Below, in pieces: positions 46,736-58,611 of a stretch of 64,000 nucleotides of DNA; within the stretch, counting starts at the first letter, position 1, and each line of letters opens with the position of its first letter. This DNA comes from Heliopora coerulea (lineage: Eukaryota > Cnidaria > Anthozoa > Scleralcyonacea > Helioporidae): NCBI GenBank assembly GCA_030142905.1, contig JASJOG010000209.1:312501-376500 (forward strand). The letters run 5' to 3'. The notes beneath the pieces were generated by a model that worked only from the letters and a program-made list of their open reading frames with translations, ran no database searches and was not told the origin of the DNA. The position numbers and the translations under genes are program-made.

Positions 46736-47849
46736 CTGTACTAATGTGACCCTGGTACCCTTAAGGGAGATGTGAATAGTATGATGAATGAAACTCCACG
46801 TATAAACATCTCAGTCCCAATTGTTTAGACGCATAGAAAGGAACTTCGTTCGGAGAATTTAATGTCGACTATCACCTATACGGCGGGAATAAAAATACAA
46901 ACCTTAAGCAGGCAGTATTACTAGATTAAGAGGCCTGAGAACGAGGATTGATCATCTGTTCTGGCAAGGTTTTTACGTCACAGGTTTCTCATTTGAATAT
47001 CATTCAATAAGGGATGTCTCTGGGGAAGTACGGAAATAGACAAGTATGGTCAATAACATTCTCCGTCATTTAACTTTCAAAGACCAAGTCAAATACTGTT
47101 CGCGAACAAATGACGCAAAAGTTAACATGCATAATTAAGTTTTGCCAATTTCCCGTCTTTTTTTCGTTGGCGTGTGGTTGTGTACTTTGAATTGTGAATG
47201 GTGCAAAGCGGGTATTTAGTCGTATGGACCAGTCAATTTAAAAAAATGATCTGTGTGCCGGATCTTAAATGGATAGTCAAATTTTAAAGTATAATTCCAA
47301 CTGCGACTTGGTGGTGTTGTGAGAACAGAAGACAGAACACTCTTAAATAAAAGACGTATCAAACAGCAGAGAGAGAGACGTGTTAAATAACATGAGATTT
47401 TTGTTGACTTCTTGATGGTGCAAAGATAAGGAATTTGCGCACTAATATGCCGTCGATACAAGATTTAAAGAAATCTTAATATCTAATGAAAACAGTTCTT
47501 TTGCGATTATTAGCAGACTTTTCTACTGGTTATGCCAGAGGCGAAACGAATAAATCGAAAGTGAATGCGATTCTCCAGCGTGTCAAGGGAAAAAGGCTAA
47601 AGGCATCGGTTAGTCTCGATAAATCATGAACTGGTGATGAGGAAGCGACAGATTTTCAAGCAGCGAAGTAACACGGCCTGAAATTTGAAAAGGAATATAA
47701 TTTTGCGGTGACGATCGTCCCCGGTAAGCTGTCTTATCGTGCGGTAAGAATCACGGATTCGAAATCTCTTTTTTTTGTATCAAGTGACACGCGTTGCGAC
47801 ATTTTGCAGCAGAATAAAAACTAAGTGAACATTTCCATTCTAATCTGGG

Positions 47850-50127
47850 GATTTTCAGATGAAGACGAACGCAGACCAGCACATAACTTCGTTATTATGC
47901 ATGGTTTGCGGTAAACATTACGTCTGAGTATCAACATGCTTCACTTAGGTCTAAGATGTCCGGGTTTGGAAATAAGTCTTCAAATCATCAATCATTTAAT
48001 TTTAAAACGTCTTGTTAGCAAGAGGACAGTTATAAACTTCAAAAACACAAGGATATTTTTTAAAGACTTGTTTCGGCAAGACTTATGCTAACTTCAGTTT
48101 ACAGAGTGATGTTTGTAAGCCTTTAACATAACTCTGTAAACTGAAGATGGCATACGTCTTGAAGAAACATGTCTTTAAAAAGTATTCTCGTGTTTTTTAA
48201 ATTTAATTTTAAAAATTGCGATATTTAGTGTTTGGCATAGCTGGCAGGTATGAGCATGACCGACCTTTTTCGCAAATTATTCTCACCAATTTAGTTTATT
48301 TGTAATTATAACACTTTCAAATCAATATATTTAGCTTCAAATTAACAACCGAATAGCACAATTACTTATTTCTTTCACGGAAATTCGTCCCGAAGCAATA
48401 AGAAAGGGGTTGATGATGTGATATAACTTGATAAGGCAAATGTAGTAAAGTACAGTATGGAAAGGATCACTGCACTAGTGGGCGAAAGTAAACATTATAA
48501 TAACCAAAGCTGCTCTTTTGCTCGTAATTGTCCCAAGTTGCGAATAACACTGACAAGATGTGGTTTAGTACCAGCAATCAAAAAGTGCAGGCAGCCACTT
48601 ATAACACTATTATTTCTCGTGCTTGGACAAAGGCCATTTGTACCGATTTCCAGATTCGGTTTAAGATGTAGACACGAAATGGTGAACTAATCATTCCAGG
48701 AAAGGCTGGTGAACACCTTTGTGTTATCTTTGTTCACTTCCTTCCACAAGCTGTTAAAAATGTCCTTAAATCGATCTTAGAAATATCAAATTTTCTTCCT
48801 GGTAAGAATAGATCAGAAGCACGCCAAACGAGGAAAAGAAACCAATTCCCAGCTTAAAGTTGTCATTTGTGAACAGTCGGTATAACACTTCCACGAAGTT
48901 ACAACAATGGTCAATTTGGAGGAGACGATGCAAAGTGCAAAAAGAAAGCGCTTGATGACGCATTTACACTGTAGATGCCTGGAGAGATGCAACAGTCTCG
49001 TGGTTGCTGTCACTGTTGATGGTTCTTCATGGTGTCAATAACGGATACACAACTGTACCTGGACAAAGATAAAATCAGTTAGACCATGCTTGGTAATGAT
49101 CCACTACAATCCAAGGACTCGAATAACAATTGGTGACGGTGATATTAAAAAAAACTTGGAATATGACACAGTGTTAACAGTGACGACAATACTCAGTACT
49201 GAAGACATCATCTTTCTCCTACATTTTATTTTTTGCAACAGCTGTTTGCTTTACAATGAGGACACTTGCAAACAGATCAATGGTTATAGTATGGAAAATC
49301 CTGTAACAGCTGCAGTTGCAAACTTACACGTACAGTATACACGGGAACAAATTCAGGAGCAAGCTAACAACGCCGCGACCATCCATCCGTAGATTTGGAA
49401 TCGCTATCTTGACCATTATTACAGCATCATCAAGAAGAACGCCTTTTATACCTCCCACGAAACACTCAATTCCATTGACGCTCTTATATCCTTCATTACC
49501 TAACACTAAACCAACGGCCGATTTGCCTTCCTTCACACTTTGAAAAAATTACAATATTCGGTAAGCGTTTACAAGTAGCCCAAACACACGGAGAAAAACT
49601 TGGATTATCAATCACACCGCGACAAACGACACAAGATAAGGACTGCCAAGACGCTCGTTCACTGAGCTTTTTCTCTAGCAACGACAGCCGAAAATAGAAC
49701 AGAATTTAAGCACGTAACGAATGCACTACAATGTAATGGTTATCCTAAAAAATCATATCCACTATAGTAACCAGAAAATCTTAGGAGCTAGTAAAGATGT
49801 TGTTTGAAATAGTATAGGACCATTACACTGGCACCGATCCTTATCCACTCTGCCAATCCATATGTCAAAGGTATAACCTAAACCCTAACAAGAATCATAC
49901 GAAGTTTCGATATTAGAGTAACAAATGCGCAGACTTGTAACAGACATTAGAGTAACCAATGCGCAGTACCTTGCGCAGACTATTCATGGAGTTATGTCGG
50001 AGAAATTGGCAGATCACCCGAAACAAGGAAGAAGGAACACATGTTGAACGACAAGTACTCCACTTAAATTCAAAAATCACTAACCACGCATGGACTCACA
50101 CACATACCACAGACTCTAAAACTAGAC
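47850..50127. mobile_element. Unidentified 2.3-kb insertion in block B'
   Basis: No counterpart in the left copy (junction at about 6100-6135). It contains a fold-back (48041-48198) and several unrecognised open frames: 48457-48690 and 49090-49392 on the plus strand, and 49496-49681 minus (SCVVCRGVIDNPSFSPCVWA). A plus-strand text near 48960-49030, LVVAVTVDGSSWCQ, weakly resembles a transposase catalytic strand but is surrounded by stops. Ends and superfamily are not determined. Confidence 0.4.
48041..48198. repeat. Fold-back repeat, arms about 65 bp
   Basis: The left arm AAAAACACAAGGATA... runs to AACTTCAGTTTACAGAGT. The right arm ACTCTGTAAACTGAAG runs to ...CTCGTGTTTTTT, with a 21-base loop (about 48109-48129). 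The right arm text CTGAAGATGGCATACGTCTT, then GAAGAAAC, again resembles a Penelope hammerhead-like tail. Confidence 0.75.
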
Positions 50128-50513
50128 ACACTATCGACAAAGGACGTAATCGCATAACAAAAAGCATCGCCTTGATTTATGGAGCTCAACAACATGAAGC
50201 CACTTTTCCAACTATATTCTCTCACGTAAACAATAGTACCGCTAATAACAAAAACACATTGTCGAAATGAATGCCTGATTTTTGTTATTGTAGTTATATT
50301 TCAGCATTTTTACATCTATCAAGCCATCCACGCATACAATGCATTTCTACTTCATCTTTTCATAGTTCTCATTATTTATCGCCCGTTGAAGGCTACAGTT
50401 CTGGTAGCTGAAAAATCGAATGAAAAACATTCGGTCTGAGAACGCTTAAAAAATACTTAATACCGTATTTATTTACTTGACCATACTTTCTGTACATTAT
50501 TAAATGACAGTAT

Positions 50514-50645
50514 TGTAGTAGAAACAGTTACAGTATATAGTAGTAGAAGTACTACAAACAACAAAAGTAGTAGTGGTAGTGTTGGCAGTGGTAGTGCTGG
50601 TGGTAGCAGTGGTAGAGGTGTTGGTAGTAGAGGTAGTAATAATAC
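50514..50645. repeat. GTA/TAG-rich microsatellite (right copy)
   Basis: Counterpart of 6505-6645, with more GTGGTAGTG units. Confidence 0.85.
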
Positions 50646-50689
50646 GCCGGGTAACCGTAGCAGGCTAAGATCCCTTCCTTTGTGGAATA

Positions 50690-52640
50690 TTTCTAATTTT
50701 TACGACTCAGATAAGAGATAGAAAATGTACAACCAAAACCCGTTATACAAAATAAGGCTGAATATGAGGATTCACACCGGACTTGGGAAGTTTATTTCCT
50801 ACACTTGTTAGGGAATTTTACTAAATATTACGATTGAAAAAGGATGTAGAATATTGTATTTACATTCGAAAATATAAGAAGGAATGCTAAATGATAAACA
50901 GCTGCACGCCGAAACTCGTAATATCAACTATTGATAAATATTACGACCCAGCTCGAAGGTAGAAAATCTTTGATCTAAACTCGTTACGAAGTATTGCATA
51001 AATAAAAAGTTCAGATTGAATGAGGAATATCAACCACCAACACTTGATACCAAATCTTAATAAATATTACCAATGAAAAGGGAAGATTCACCACCAACCC
51101 TTGCCCAAAAATGTTTCAAATTCTTAGGATTCAGATATTGCAATATATTTATGAATGGTAAGATTTGCGGTGGAAAATCTACTTTAACTCGTAACGAAAT
51201 ATTTGTAAATACATACAATGAGATCTGAGGTTCATAATCCTACCACAAAACTTCGTCATGAAATATTGTTAACAATTTCGGCTGAAAAAAGAGGAAAAAA
51301 TGTACTTCCAAAACCCCTCAATAAATAAAATTAATCACAAACATTATTCACTAATATTAAGTTGGAAGACATAGAGACAGCCTGGTAAAGTGGTATGAAA
51401 TATTGCAAAATATCACGATTCAAGTGGGAGACGGAAATTACCCATTCCTCAGCGAAATATTTGCGTGACACTGTTGGTAGGACATGACAATACAAATTTG
51501 GAAAAAATCTACCACGGAAATTCACGACTAGTATCTGATCAGTATCAGCATTTTGATGGGAGAGAGAAAATCTACGTCTTAAGCACGTTCCAATTTTATT
51601 TGCTGAATAAAGCTTGGTTTCCATATAATCGCTGACGATCGCTCACAATCGCTGGGTTGTTGATGTCATTCAACCGAATGATCGCTGTCGATCGCTATCG
51701 ACTGCTCAGATTTGTTTCCATTTGATCGCCTGCACCACAGCATATCGATCATCGGAGACTGCAACGAATCTTGAGTCATCAATAAAAATTGTCCGTGAAA
51801 GTATGTTCATTGAACTCAATCCCCATGTCTGAGGGATTCAAAACCATAATCATAGTGCAGCATGTGCACCTATTGCGATGTAGATAAAATGACGGAGTAC
51901 GAAACAATTTCGTTCGGAGTGAGTTATTTGCTGCTTTTCGCACTTAAAAGAAGACAAATTCTACTGGCATTTGAACGGTTACTCTGCCACAGGAAGACGG
52001 AAGGTTGTTTTGCTTTTTCAGGCGCCTTCCGTATGCCGTCCTTCGTTTTTAAATTTCGCTTATGCCATTCTTGTTCGATCGCTGAGATAGAACATTTCCT
52101 ATACCAACGATCGTGAGCGATCACGATCACTGGTGATCGCTGGTTCGCTGCAAAATGTTTCCATAAGATCGCCGACAATCGTTCAGGATTGACAGCGATT
52201 ATGCGGAAACAAGCCTTAAGACGACACTACTTCATGGTAAGCATACAACAGATAAATTGAAAACTTCATTCAATCGCATACGAGGATACAACTCGGAGCC
52301 AAAAACCCTTCTTATCGAATACGTTTTAAATTAGTGCTTAATGTAAGAGATCAGATCTGTTTACAAAATGTTCCGGAGAATCTCAATACTACATGTTTTT
52401 GCGATATCTCTGAATTATTAGAGATTGAAAACAAATTTTAGAAACTCTACATGCGATGTTGCCAAATCATTGTCAAAATCTTTTTACGAGAGTCGTTGAG
52501 TGGTATTCCTCGCGAGACGATTCAAACCACTGGTAAAAAATCTACCATCGAAACCTAACGTCTCAAACAGTAAGTAAAAATCGACCTGAAAAAACTTAGC
52601 ACGAAATATTGCTGATCATTATGATACATATCGTAGTTTA
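50690..52640. repeat. Degenerate satellite of about 80-bp units, interrupted by a MITE
   Basis: Units built around GGTAGAAAATCT(A/T)C, CCA(C/A)AAACTCGT and (A)CGAAATATTG recur irregularly from 50700 to 51600 and again after 52230 (for example 50965, 51170, 51240, 51300, 52535, 52590). The array is disrupted by the Harbinger-like element at 51611-52216. No coding content. Confidence 0.6.
51611..52216. mobile_element. PIF/Harbinger-like MITE with TAA target duplication
   Basis: Left end AGCTTGGTTTCCATATAATC. The right end, reverse-complemented, is AGGCTTGTTTCCGCATAATC. TAA flanks both sides (51608-51610 and 52217-52219), the 3-bp TWA target of PIF/Harbinger elements. GATCGCTGTCGATCGC-type subterminal repeats fill both ends. 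It is 606 bp long. An internal 84-codon frame on each strand (51862-52116 plus, 51924-52178 minus) may be a leftover of a larger element but shows no known domain. Confidence 0.8.
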
Positions 52641-52679
52641 CAATTTACCTTCATCCGCTAAATAAAGTATGAGTTAATA

Positions 52680-52985
52680 AAAGGTAAAAGGTAAAGTGCC
52701 ATTATTTATACTGGATAACCCTATCAGCTATCTGAGCTGCTCTCGCTAAAGGTCCTTTCCTCTCCCTGGAGGAAACCGGAGTACCCGGAGAAAACCTGCG
52801 ATGCTTGGTACAGTCAAACTGAACAACACTCTTCTCACATGTGACCAAGGTAACTTTAATCAGATTACAGCACGCGGCCGGAATCGAACACTAGTCACAG
52901 TGGTGAGAGACACGTGCACTACCAATGTACCACCAGCACCGCCGATTAATCGGCGATTGAATAAATCTGCAAACGAAACTTTCGT
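52680..52985. repeat. Interspersed SINE-like repeat (copy 1)
   Basis: Contains GGATAACCCTATCAGCTA, CTGAGCTGCTCTC, GGAGGAAACCGGAGTACCC, GGAGAAAACCTGC, CACTCTTCTCACATGTGA and CGGCCGGAATCGAACAC, the last resembling a tRNA box B. A second, more diverged copy is at 58975-59150. Confidence 0.65.
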
Positions 52986-53286
52986 GACAACTGCCTGAAT
53001 ATTCGGATTAGAATCGGAAACTCAAACTTCAGTGTTAGTGATTACACTGGAAGCACTCCTCGCCCACCATTCAATCACATCTCTTGAGAACACGAAAGAC
53101 GTAGATAGCTTGTAAAGCCTATCAAACAGCCGAAAATATAAATTAAACAAACGGGAAAGAAAGCGCTTATTGTAACTTGGGAGTGAAAAAAGTGGAATGT
53201 TTGCATGCCATTTTTCATTTTTAAGAAATTGAAACTAATAATTACAACTGATAAATTTACCGAGAATCTTAAATCCCAAACTGCAA

Positions 53287-53798
53287 CCACATAGACGTAC
53301 CTCGTCAGTCTACCTGGGAGGGCCGTGGGCAGGGTAAGATGTAGAGTTTGGACTAGGAAAAAAAATTAATAAATACCTCTGCTGACTTGAATTTCAACTT
53401 TTTTTGTCACAGGAAATGGTAAACAAATCTTGAAGGGGAAAAAAGAAATAAAATTTAGAACAAGTTTAGAACAAAAAATTACAATAAGGGAAAAAACCTC
53501 CCGATTATGAGAACAAGCCAGTGCCGTCACTCGGAACTCCAGCCACATAGACGTACCCCGTCAGTCTACCTGTTAGGACCGGGGAGGAGGGTAAGATGTA
53601 CAGTTTTTCACTAGTAAAAAATATTAATAAATACCTCTGCTGACGTAAATTTGAACGTTTTTTCTAAATGCAAATGCTAAAGAAATCCTGAAGAGGAAAA
53701 ATGAAATAAAATTTAGAAGAAGCTTAGAACAAAAAATTAAAATAGAGGAAAAAACCTCTAGATTACGAGAACAAGTCAGATCCGCCGCTAGGAAAGTT
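53287..53798. repeat. Tandem duplication, two 256-bp units
   Basis: Unit 1 starts CCACATAGACGTACCTCGTC at 53287. Unit 2 starts CCACATAGACGTACCCCGTC at 53543 and ends near 53798. Shared interior: AATAAATACCTCTGCTGAC, AAATAAAATTTAGAA, GGAAAAAACCTC and GAGAACAAG. The units are clearly diverged, so the duplication is not recent. The short open frames here are not coding. Confidence 0.9.
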
Positions 53799-54771
53799 AG
53801 AATGTTAATATTATAGTGTCACCGACGACTCGTCTACTGGCACATTAAACCGACACTTACAATTCTTTTTGCATTTAAACTGTTGGCTATCCTGTTTGCC
53901 GTTCAAGTTTCTCTTTACAAATTTCCTAACTTTAAACCGAAACTTTTATCAATAACTTTTTGACATGGCATAAAGATTACGAACAAATTTACTCATACAA
54001 TTAAAATAACGTATGCCGTGATCAAACCTTGTGTCAACTGTTTTCTAAGCCGTATCGTTTCCCATTAACATTACTAGCACGTAGGTCTTCACGCTAAAGT
54101 TTCTTTGTAAGTACAGTATATATAAAAAAGCAATGCTTATATAAAAAATGCATTTTTGGGCGTTTATTTCCACCATAAGGTATAGTTCCTGTGTTTTCTG
54201 TGAATCTGAAAATATACGTGTTTAGACAATTTCTTCATCGATTGTCGGAACTGACTGGTAGTTCTTAGATATTTGTGAACGTTAAAAACAAAAATCTTAG
54301 TATATGGTGGTCTCATTAGAAGTTAACTATCGATAAAAGTTTAATTTGAGAAACAAACTTCACAACTTGTTATCTAGGGGAAAGTTGTGCTTTCCCAACT
54401 CAACCAATTTCTATTCATTAAGACATATTCTTATTTTCAGGCCACTCCTTCTGAATTCATGATTTTACAATTCTCAGCACCTCCTCTTCCAACTTTGAAC
54501 TTCTTCTCAGGGAAAGTCTGCTAATAGAGAAGTTTAACCCTTTTCTCAACGCCAAAATTACATCTATTCCTTTAACATTATTGTAATCTCCCGTTCTAGT
54601 GTTAGCTCAATCATCTTTCCTTATCCTCTTACTAACTCACTACCCACTCATTTTCTCACACTCCATCTCATTAACACGTTAATCTATTCTTACAACTAAT
54701 TACTTCCTGTCATTGTTAATAGTCAGCATATATTCCAAACTCCTGTATATATTCCTTACTCTGAAGATGTC
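53799..54771. other. No gene seen
   Basis: AT-rich spacer without recognised exon or element, running into the Penelope-like tail. Confidence 0.5.
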
Positions 54772-54860
54772 GCAAGACTAGCGACGAAACGTCAGTGAAA
54801 TTAAATTCAGTTTTTAATAAAAGTTTCCGTTATTATGGGTCTTTTTAAACTTTTTGCTGG
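54772..54860 (+). ncRNA. Hammerhead-like motif at a Penelope-like 3' tail
   Basis: Reads CTGAAGATGTCGCAAGACTA then GCGACGAAACGTC: a CUGAAGA core, a perfect stem II (GTCGC/GCGAC) and GAAAC, followed by a GTC-containing strand. Minimal hammerhead ribozymes are known in Penelope-like elements. CUGAAGA instead of CUGAUGA would weaken or abolish cleavage. No upstream coding part is seen, so this is a short terminal remnant. Confidence 0.5.
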
Positions 54861-54949
54861 GCATTAATTTTTTTAATACCATTAACGGCAATTCTTCCTC
54901 ATTCCCATTGGATTTTGGTAACCCATCAACAGACAATCCGCCCATAAAG

Positions 54950-56182
54950 TAGGGATGAGTCGATTAATCGGTAAATAATCGGCAAAGCCGATTAATCAGC
55001 CATTTTTTAAATAATCGGTAATCGGCCGATTATTGAATGATAATCGGAAAATAATCGGCCATAAGACTATTTTTGGAGCTGCCAAGCACATGCTAAAATA
55101 CTCAATACAAGCGAATAGATTTTCACATTTTGTTGCAAAACCTGCATCTTTTGTCTCACGTGAGTGGCTTTGATGAAGTCATTAAAAACAGTTAAAACAC
55201 CAACACATTCCCATGCCTTGAGTCATACCATATTCTGTTTTCTGATTGGCTTAAACGAATCCTGATATTTGTAATAAAATGTAGGGGGGAAAATTGCTAG
55301 GAGTTATTTTGCCCAGAACCTAATGGCGCACGCTGTAAAAAGCGCAGTTTGGACATATTTTGATATTTTGGAAGATGACAACACGAAAGCAATGTGTTCA
55401 GTTTGCCAGGAAAAAGGCTCTCGAATCGTAATCAGCAGAGGAGGAAAAACATGCAAGTAGTTCACCACGACAAACCTGCGCAATCACCTCCATAAGCATC
55501 CCAAGGAATTTCTTGCACTGTCAGCAGATAAAAAGGAGCAGAATGTTGCCAAAGGTAAAAGAACGCAACAAGATATGGACTCAAGCACGGTAACAACGAG
55601 AAAGAAACTAAAAACTCAGATATCACTGCAAGATGTCAAACTCAGATGTTCTTGTTTCGAAGAGATAGTTGCATCTGACGACAACGTTCAAAATCTTGAA
55701 GAAGAGGTCAACGCATTTCTCGGTCTTCCCTTGCAACCGTTACAAGCGTGTCCATATACCTGGTGGGTTTCCAACAAAAAAATGTACCCGAATATTTTCA
55801 ACATCGTGCTGAAGTATCTTAGCCCACCAAGTTCAAGCGTATATTTGGAGCGCGTGTTCAGTGAGGCTGGGAACATTTCCACTGAAAAACGCAGCAGACT
55901 AGCTCCGCATAAAGCTGACAATATCCTGTTTTTACACCATAATCTGCCAAAACTAAACTTTGACTATTGACATGCAAGATTGAAGCTGATTTTAATTGTA
56001 CATAGTGTGTACTGTAAACAATAAAACCGCATGTACAACTTCATTGTTGGTCATCTTGTGATTTTTCTCTTGCTTTTTAAAATAATCGGCAGGTACCGAT
56101 TAATCGGCCGATTAGTTACGATAATCGGCTTATAAATAATCGGCCTCAGTAATCGGCAGTTTTCCTTATCGGCTCATCTCTA
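54950..56182 (+). mobile_element. Internally deleted hAT element with perfect 8-bp target duplication
   Basis: Left end TAGGGATGAGTCGAT. The right end, reverse-complemented, is TAGAGATGAGCCGAT. CCATAAAG flanks both sides exactly (54942-54949 and 56183-56190). Both ends carry many AATCGG(C) subterminal repeats (54970-55060 and 56080-56165), expected transposase-binding sites. The intact 8-bp duplication and single damaging stop suggest a younger insertion than the other hATs. Confidence 0.95.
55323..55970 (+). pseudogene. BED zinc finger fused to hAT dimerisation domain (215 codons, one stop)
   Basis: ATG at 55323 begins MAHAVKSAVWTYFDILEDDN with AMCSVCQEKG and TNLRNHLHKHPKEF: a BED finger (aromatic W/F, C-x2-C, then H-x4-H). 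The only stop is TAG at 55458-55460, before FTTTNLRNHL; one substitution from a Ser codon would explain it. After a basic linker (VAKGKRTQQDMDSSTVTTRK) the frame goes to ACPYTWWVSNKKMYPNIFNI and SSSVYLERVFSEAGNISTEK, the C-terminal dimerisation motif, ending at 55970. The catalytic core, normally some 300-400 residues, is missing. A product could bind element ends without cutting, so it might act as a repressor; that is inference. Confidence 0.9.
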
Positions 56183-56190
56183 CCATAAAG

Positions 56191-57885
56191 GGTGCTTGCT
56201 TCTATACGTATATATACAGCAGAAAAGGAGCTTCAAATTGCTACTTCGGAGAGCTTCGTACAACATGGTTCGTACAAGCTGCGTGCGTTGAAGCCATCTT
56301 CCGTATTTTGAAAATACGTCAACGGATACCCGAGTGGTCAACATATTTGAGGACAATGAAGAAGATGGCAATTTTCAAGCACTTGTGACCGAAAATGAAT
56401 AACAATGAACTAAGGAGATCTGATAGACGACAATTAAACGTTCCCTGGGCATTAGGAAGACGAAAAAGAGGATTTCCGTAGATTTTTTTGACGAATCATT
56501 AGGTTTAGACATTCGAAATGGATAGTAACAGCGAATGAGAAAGTGATAATTCCGACAGTCTTCTATGAAAGATGAAGCCATGATTGCCCAGACACCCCTT
56601 GGTCATAAGTTAGGGATGGGTGCCTGATCAACAGATTTCCTCGATTTGTTTTTGAGTGATTTTTTCCATCTCATCGTTAGTGCCACGAAGATGTACACTT
56701 ACATAAAATTTGGAGATCTACTGTTTTCGAAGGGTTGAACATTACTTTCACCTTCTGTTGGCTCAAAAATTTTAAAGAGAATAAACGAAGTGTGAAAGAG
56801 AAGGTGCTCCTGGCTCACTAATCTCTTTAATTGAATTTCTGGGTTTAAAAACAATTCCTATAAAAAGTTTCGAGCTTTAAAGTACGTATTTCCGCATTTC
56901 GATCTCGTAACCACGAGAGAACAACGACCGAATTGAGCGAATTTAGGCTTCTTGTTTCCTGACTTGGAAATCGTTTGTTGACTTTGTATATATTTTTGGC
57001 AAAAACATTCCGATTCACGAAAGACTTCGTAAATTCAATAGCCGTTTATATTTTAAGAAGTATATACCGAAAATCCCTGGTAAATTTAGCGTTAATACTT
57101 TGCATGCTTTCCGAATCTGAAACTCACTTCTTCTGGAGCTTTGAGGCTTACCTCCGCCTAGAAGCTCGCAGCAATGACGACGTTTACCTTGATTACAAAG
57201 TAGCAGACTCTTTGGGAAGACTATGCTGCAATTCCTAGCATTACTTTTATGTTCATAATTATCTTCCTTTTATTCACTTATGCTTTTCATATCATTCCAT
57301 AATCCAGCCCGGGAGAACAAACGCTGTATCTGAACAGATTCATGTCAAACCACCTCTCATTACTAAATACTATAAAATAACGATGTTGATAGAATCTTAC
57401 GATATGGTATCAATGATTAGGTCGGAACTTCACCGAGAAAGTGACGGAAATACGTAGTTTCGACCTTCGTAAATATTTCGACTGTGAGCGGGTTTTTCTG
57501 TACAAAACATACACAAGGGGTGGTAAAGCCACGTACGTTATTTGAATTTTTCACTTCTGCTCACTAAACGACTAATTTTAGACTACACCGGGTAGGAAGA
57601 GGCTCTATAGTGCGTCTTTTAGTCGTCATATTCCAATCGACTTAGGTAAATGTGTGAAGGGCGACAAATTGTGGCCTTACGTTCCCATATGATGTGTATA
57701 AATGTTCAAATATGATGATATCGTATGATATTTTAATAGATTTCTCCCTGGAAGGGCTTTTCAGAAACTATTTACAAGATCACAAAAAATCTGAAAATAT
57801 ATTTACACGTAAAAAATACAAAAATTAAGTATTAAAGTTAACCAACACAATATACAAGGTTTTGTGATTAATTTACCTATGAAGC
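56191..57885. other. No gene seen
   Basis: 1.7 kb. A short plus-strand text near 56310-56400 (RVVNIFEDNEEDGNFQALVT) looks protein-like but has no recognised family or splice context. Confidence 0.45.
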
Positions 57886-57889
57886 CTTA

Positions 57890-58195
57890 AATATATTCTT
57901 CGGATATCAAACGTTCTTTAAGAGTTGTCTTAGACGTTTTAAGCGACATGCTATATTTATTGTCTGTATCTAGATTGCTCCATATTTTAACAGCCCTATA
58001 AGCAAATGACCGTTGGCCAGTTGCTGATTTAAAAAAGGGTATTTGCAAAGAGTCATGTTTGCGAGTTTGAAAGTATTACCCAGCAAGGACAATGTGCTGT
58101 ATATCTTTGTAGACAAAGTGACAGTTGTATGTCTTTTATTTTGTATTATATGTACTTTTTTAATGAAACGACATTGATCATTTTGGCCCATAACC
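57890..58195 (-). pseudogene. CR1/jockey-like non-LTR retrotransposon, C-terminal fragment
   Basis: The minus strand reads HDSLQIPFFKSATGQRSFAY then RAVKIWSNLDTDNKYSMSLK and SKTTLKERLISEEY, stopping near 57890. The xxxGxRSFxYxAxxxWNxL pattern followed by F/LKxxLKxxL is the C-terminal signature of these reverse transcriptases. Only about 100 codons remain, with a frame break at the upstream side. Confidence 0.75.
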
Positions 58196-58244
58196 TGGCT
58201 TCCGTAATTTTAAATGATATGTGAACGTTGGTTAAGTTTGTATC

Positions 58245-58320
58245 ACTGAAAAACGATTTCTGAGCCCTAAACGGGGACTATAGCTTCTACTCAGCCACAG
58301 ATACTCAGTCGTTAAGCTAA
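58245..58320 (-). repeat. tRNA-like repeat related to 14095-14212
   Basis: Starts GATTTCTGAGCCCTAAACGG on the plus strand, matching GATTTCTGAGCCCCAGACGG at 14097. The complement resembles a tRNA T-arm and acceptor. Confidence 0.5.
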
Positions 58321-58611
58321 GATATAGATTATACATCATCCTGATCATGTCTTGAGTTTCCTGTAACTGGATGAGGGTCTCCAGTTTCAATAATTTATTT
58401 ATGTATACAAGAAATATTCTAATTCTAATTACACCTACTATACAAACGTTCAATGATTTTATGGCCTGTTTATACAAACTTTGCAAGCGGGACATCACGG
58501 GCACCTGGGATATCAGCTCTGCCTCTTGGGGAAAACTCCGTCGGCTCCCGGTTATTGAAGTCGGGATCGCTGCAAGTCGGAATGAATTTTTGTCCATATA
58601 AACGTAAAACA

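Larger units (their letters stand above)
44590..50690 (+). repeat. Segmental duplication block B' (right copy)
   Basis: Counterpart of 4140-6660. The matching text is interrupted by insertions at about 45450-46735 and 47850-50127, and a smaller stretch at 47335-47420 (ACAGCAGAGAGAGAGACG) is absent from the left copy. Elsewhere the order of matches is collinear. Confidence 0.8.
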
